This document shows positions 7,694-8,750 of a stretch of 8,750 bases of DNA, one piece after another (the stretch's first letter is position 1; every line of letters begins with the position of its first letter). The notes below the pieces were generated by a model. That model was not told the DNA's origin. It searched no databases and saw nothing but the letters and a program-made list of their open reading frames with translations. The position numbers and the translations under genes are program-made. Source of the stretch: an uncultured Tolumonas sp. (lineage in GTDB: Bacteria > Pseudomonadota > Gammaproteobacteria > Enterobacterales > Aeromonadaceae). Location: NCBI GenBank assembly GCA_903931645.1, contig CAIZDF010000555.1, positions 1 to 8,750 of the forward strand, given 5' to 3'.

Positions 7694-7722
7694 CACCTGA
7701 TATATATAAATTATATCAGGTG
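7694..7722. repeat. Perfect inverted repeat in the flrA leader or promoter
   Basis: Two perfect 11-bp arms (CACCTGATATA and TATATCAGGTG) flank a 7-bp AT centre. It ends 12 bp before the flrA ATG and contains a perfect TATAAT on the coding strand. This placement suggests an operator covering the flrA promoter or ribosome entry region. It also lies downstream of ndk, but no T run follows, so a terminator role is less likely. Confidence 0.8.
7710..7715 (-). promoter_or_regulatory. Candidate -10 box of flrA inside the inverted repeat
   Basis: TATAAT on the coding strand is a perfect -10 hexamer at a suitable distance before flrA. The sequence 17 bp upstream (GCACAT) is a poor -35, so an activator or extended contacts would be needed. 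An AT-rich palindrome can produce this hexamer by chance. Confidence 0.35.
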
Positions 7723-7740
7723 TTTCCGCGGGATGTGCGT

Positions 7741-7770
7741 AATAAAGTCAAATTACTGACGACATGTCAA
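7741..7770 (-). promoter_or_regulatory. Candidate sigma-70 promoter upstream of flrA
   Basis: The coding strand has a perfect -35 TTGACA (7765-7770), an 18-bp spacer and TTTATT (7741-7746), which matches the -10 consensus at 4 of 6 positions. It lies between the ndk stop and the inverted repeat, so a transcript starting here would carry the repeat in its leader. Confidence 0.4.
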
Positions 7771-7797
7771 AATTTCAACCAACATCTTGTTTCTGGT

Positions 7798-8229
7798 TTA
7801 ACGAGTGCGAGGGCAAATCTCATCTTCAGTGAAGAAATATGCAATTTCACGGGCTGCCGATTCGGCAGAATCAGAACCATGCACCGCGTTTTGCGTTACA
7901 GAGATCGCATGATCTGCACGGATAGTGCCTGCCTGTGCTTTTTCTGGGTCGGTTGCGCCGAGCAGTTCACGATGACGACGAATAGCATCCTGCCCTTCTA
8001 AAACCTGAACCACAATCGGGCCAGATGTCATGAATTTCAGCAGATTATCGTAGAAAGGCTTACCTTTGTGTTCTGCGTAAAAACCAGCTGCTTGTTCTTG
8101 AGACAGATGCAGCATTTTTGCTGCGATGATATGCAAGCCTGCGCACTCAAAACGGTGATATACCTCACCGATAATATTCTTAGCCACTGCATCAGGCTTA
8201 ATGATGGAGAAAGTGCGTTCAATTGTCAT
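7798..8229 (-). CDS. ndk: Nucleoside diphosphate kinase
   Basis: Ndk moves the gamma phosphate from ATP to other nucleoside diphosphates through a phosphohistidine intermediate, balancing NTP and dNTP pools in the cytoplasm. The protein has 143 residues, the same as E. coli Ndk. It opens with the conserved [12 protein letters not shown] and carries the active-site motif NAVHGSDS with H117; the kinase hallmark residues of the single-domain family are all in place. I chose ATG 8229-8227 because AAGGA lies 7 nt before it and this gives the exact family start ([13 protein letters not shown]); the upstream in-frame ATGs at 8250 and 8247 would add unrelated residues. Its neighbour pepB, upstream in transcription, is a common partner in this group. 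No clear terminator separates it from flrA. Confidence 0.97.
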   Translation of the reverse strand: MTIERTFSIIKPDAVAKNIIGEVYHRFECAGLHIIAAKMLHLSQEQAAGFYAEHKGKPFYDNLLKFMTSGPIVVQVLEGQDAIRRHRELLGATDPEKAQAGTIRADHAISVTQNAVHGSDSAESAAREIAYFFTEDEICPRTR

Positions 8230-8230
8230 G

Positions 8231-8254
8231 CTATGTCCTTGTATCATCATACAT
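8231..8254 (-). CDS. Possible 7-codon leader ORF before ndk
   Basis: ATG 8254-8252 starts a seven-codon frame (MYDDTRT) that ends in TAG at 8233-8231, one base before the ndk ATG. AAGGA lies 7 nt upstream, as good a ribosome binding site as that of ndk itself. Stop-start proximity would permit translational coupling. It is too short to judge by composition and may be chance, because the region contains an imperfect duplication of GTATGA..GATACAA. Confidence 0.25.
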   Translation of the reverse strand: MYDDTRT

Positions 8255-8305
8255 ATTTGTATCCTTCATACACGTTATGACGAAACAGGATGTTCTGCAA
8301 TTGAA

Positions 8306-8334
8306 AATATAGTGTTAATGATAAGTTGATCTAA
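8306..8334 (-). promoter_or_regulatory. Weak sigma-70 promoter candidate for ndk
   Basis: TATATT (8306-8311) matches the -10 consensus at five positions and lies 17 bp after TTAGAT (8329-8334), a poor -35. It is the best pair I can see in the 220-bp stretch between pepB and ndk (8230-8449), which holds no gene other than the tiny leader ORF. Confidence 0.3.
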
Positions 8335-8413
8335 TTTTGAAACATTGGTGTAGCAAGAGCAGAGTCGAGATAGGCTCCGAGAGGGAATGCAGCGCGAAAT
8401 ATAGAGCGGAGTG

Positions 8414-8443
8414 TTGTGCCGCAGAGCAGTTACTACGGCACAA
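8414..8443. repeat. Hairpin-forming inverted repeat just after pepB
   Basis: Perfect 8-bp arms TTGTGCCG and CGGCACAA enclose a 14-nt loop, starting 6 bp past the pepB stop. The position fits transcript-end processing or weak termination of pepB. There is no T run after it on the minus strand, so I do not call it an intrinsic terminator. Confidence 0.5.
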
Positions 8444-8449
8444 ACAATA

Positions 8450-8750
8450 TTATTTTAGTGAACGTAACCAACGGGCAATGGTTCTGATGCCATGGCCTTT
8501 ACCACCTGGTGCCCACAAATCGTTGGCATTCTTCTGGAAAGAAGCAGATAAATCCATGTGTACCCAGCCTTTAATATCTTCCCGTACAAATTTTGACAGG
8601 AATGCCGCAGCTGTTGTCGCACCAGCCGTTCCTTCGGAAGAAGAAACATTGCCCAGATCGGCATAGGATGATGTCAATTGCGCGACGTGCCATAGTTCCA
8701 ATGGCAATGGCCAGGCTTTTTCATTTTCTGCTTTAGCACAAGCAACTACA
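8450..8750 (-). CDS. pepB: Peptidase B (leucyl aminopeptidase family M17), C-terminal part
   Basis: PepB is a cytosolic two-metal aminopeptidase that releases N-terminal residues from short peptides. Only the last 99 or so codons are present; the frame stays open to the window edge, so the start and the metal-binding core lie outside. The visible part matches the M17 C-terminus as in E. coli PepB: WPLPLELWHVAQLTSSYADL (about PLxxxH..QL.S..A.L), then GTAGATTAAAFLSKFV, GWVHMDLSAS and the closing GIRTIARWL. In E. coli and Vibrio pepB follows the isc iron-sulfur genes and iscX; that block is expected just beyond the right edge. An alternative is a PepA-type leucyl aminopeptidase, but the short end and adjacency to ndk favour PepB. 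Confidence 0.88.
   Translation of the reverse strand, partial: VVACAKAENEKAWPLPLELWHVAQLTSSYADLGNVSSSEGTAGATTAAAFLSKFVREDIKGWVHMDLSASFQKNANDLWAPGGKGHGIRTIARWLRSLK

Noticed and set aside
7682..7696. GTG 7696 as the flrA start and GTG 1887 as the fliE start
   Set aside because: Both lie upstream of, or within, good Shine-Dalgarno sequences that serve in-frame ATGs (7681 and 1875), and the added residues are not family-like.
7603..8001. Plus-strand ORF of 132 codons across the ndk 3' end and flrA leader
   Set aside because: It is antisense to two well-recognised genes, has no ribosome binding site that stands out and no family-like motif.
8337..8666. Plus-strand ORF of 109 codons opposite pepB
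   Set aside because: Its longer part mirrors the conserved pepB 3' end, and the protein shows no recognisable domain.
1..8750. Mobile element, CRISPR array, tRNA or defence system
   Set aside because: No direct-repeat array, transposase or integrase motif, or tRNA-like fold was seen. All coding space is accounted for by flagellar, chemotaxis and housekeeping genes.

Overview
This window carries the head of a polar-flagellum regulatory cluster of a gammaproteobacterium, joined directly to a housekeeping block. Every gene is on the minus strand, so reading order runs from high to low coordinates: pepB (3' end only), ndk, flrA, a methyl-accepting chemotaxis protein (MCP) gene, flrB, flrC, fliE, fliF (cut by the window start). 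The flrA/flrB/flrC regulators, the protein similarities, the pepB-ndk pairing and the moderate GC content fit the Aeromonadales/Vibrionales side of the gammaproteobacteria. An Aeromonadaceae member such as Aeromonas, Oceanimonas or Tolumonas is my best guess, by inference only.

Layout: 8450-8750 is the C-terminus of peptidase B. 8230-8449 is an intergenic stretch with one hairpin, a weak promoter candidate and a possible 7-codon leader ORF. 7798-8229 is nucleoside diphosphate kinase. 7682-7797 is the flrA control region, with a perfect 11-bp-arm inverted repeat. 6239-7681 is flrA, the sigma-54-dependent master activator. 4550-6160 is a transmembrane chemoreceptor with its own leader and a strong intrinsic terminator (4510-4533). 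4491-4506 is a sigma-54-type promoter for the overlapping pair flrB (sensor kinase) and flrC (response regulator). 1930-1944 is an excellent sigma-54 promoter in front of fliE-fliF, with a second perfect dyad (1983-2007) about 75 bp upstream of the expected transcription start.

How it fits together: in the known polar-flagellum hierarchy, FlrA with sigma-54 turns on flrBC, FlrB phosphorylates FlrC, and FlrC with sigma-54 turns on the basal-body genes beginning at fliE. The sequence shows both expected sigma-54 promoters in the right places. Three things depart from the textbook picture. fliF carries a one-base frameshift near codon 170. A complete chemoreceptor transcription unit sits between flrA and flrB. 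FlrA differs from the FleQ/FlrA c-di-GMP-binding signature at two positions. I found no mobile element, CRISPR array, tRNA or rRNA, and no clearly new defence-type or metabolic system.
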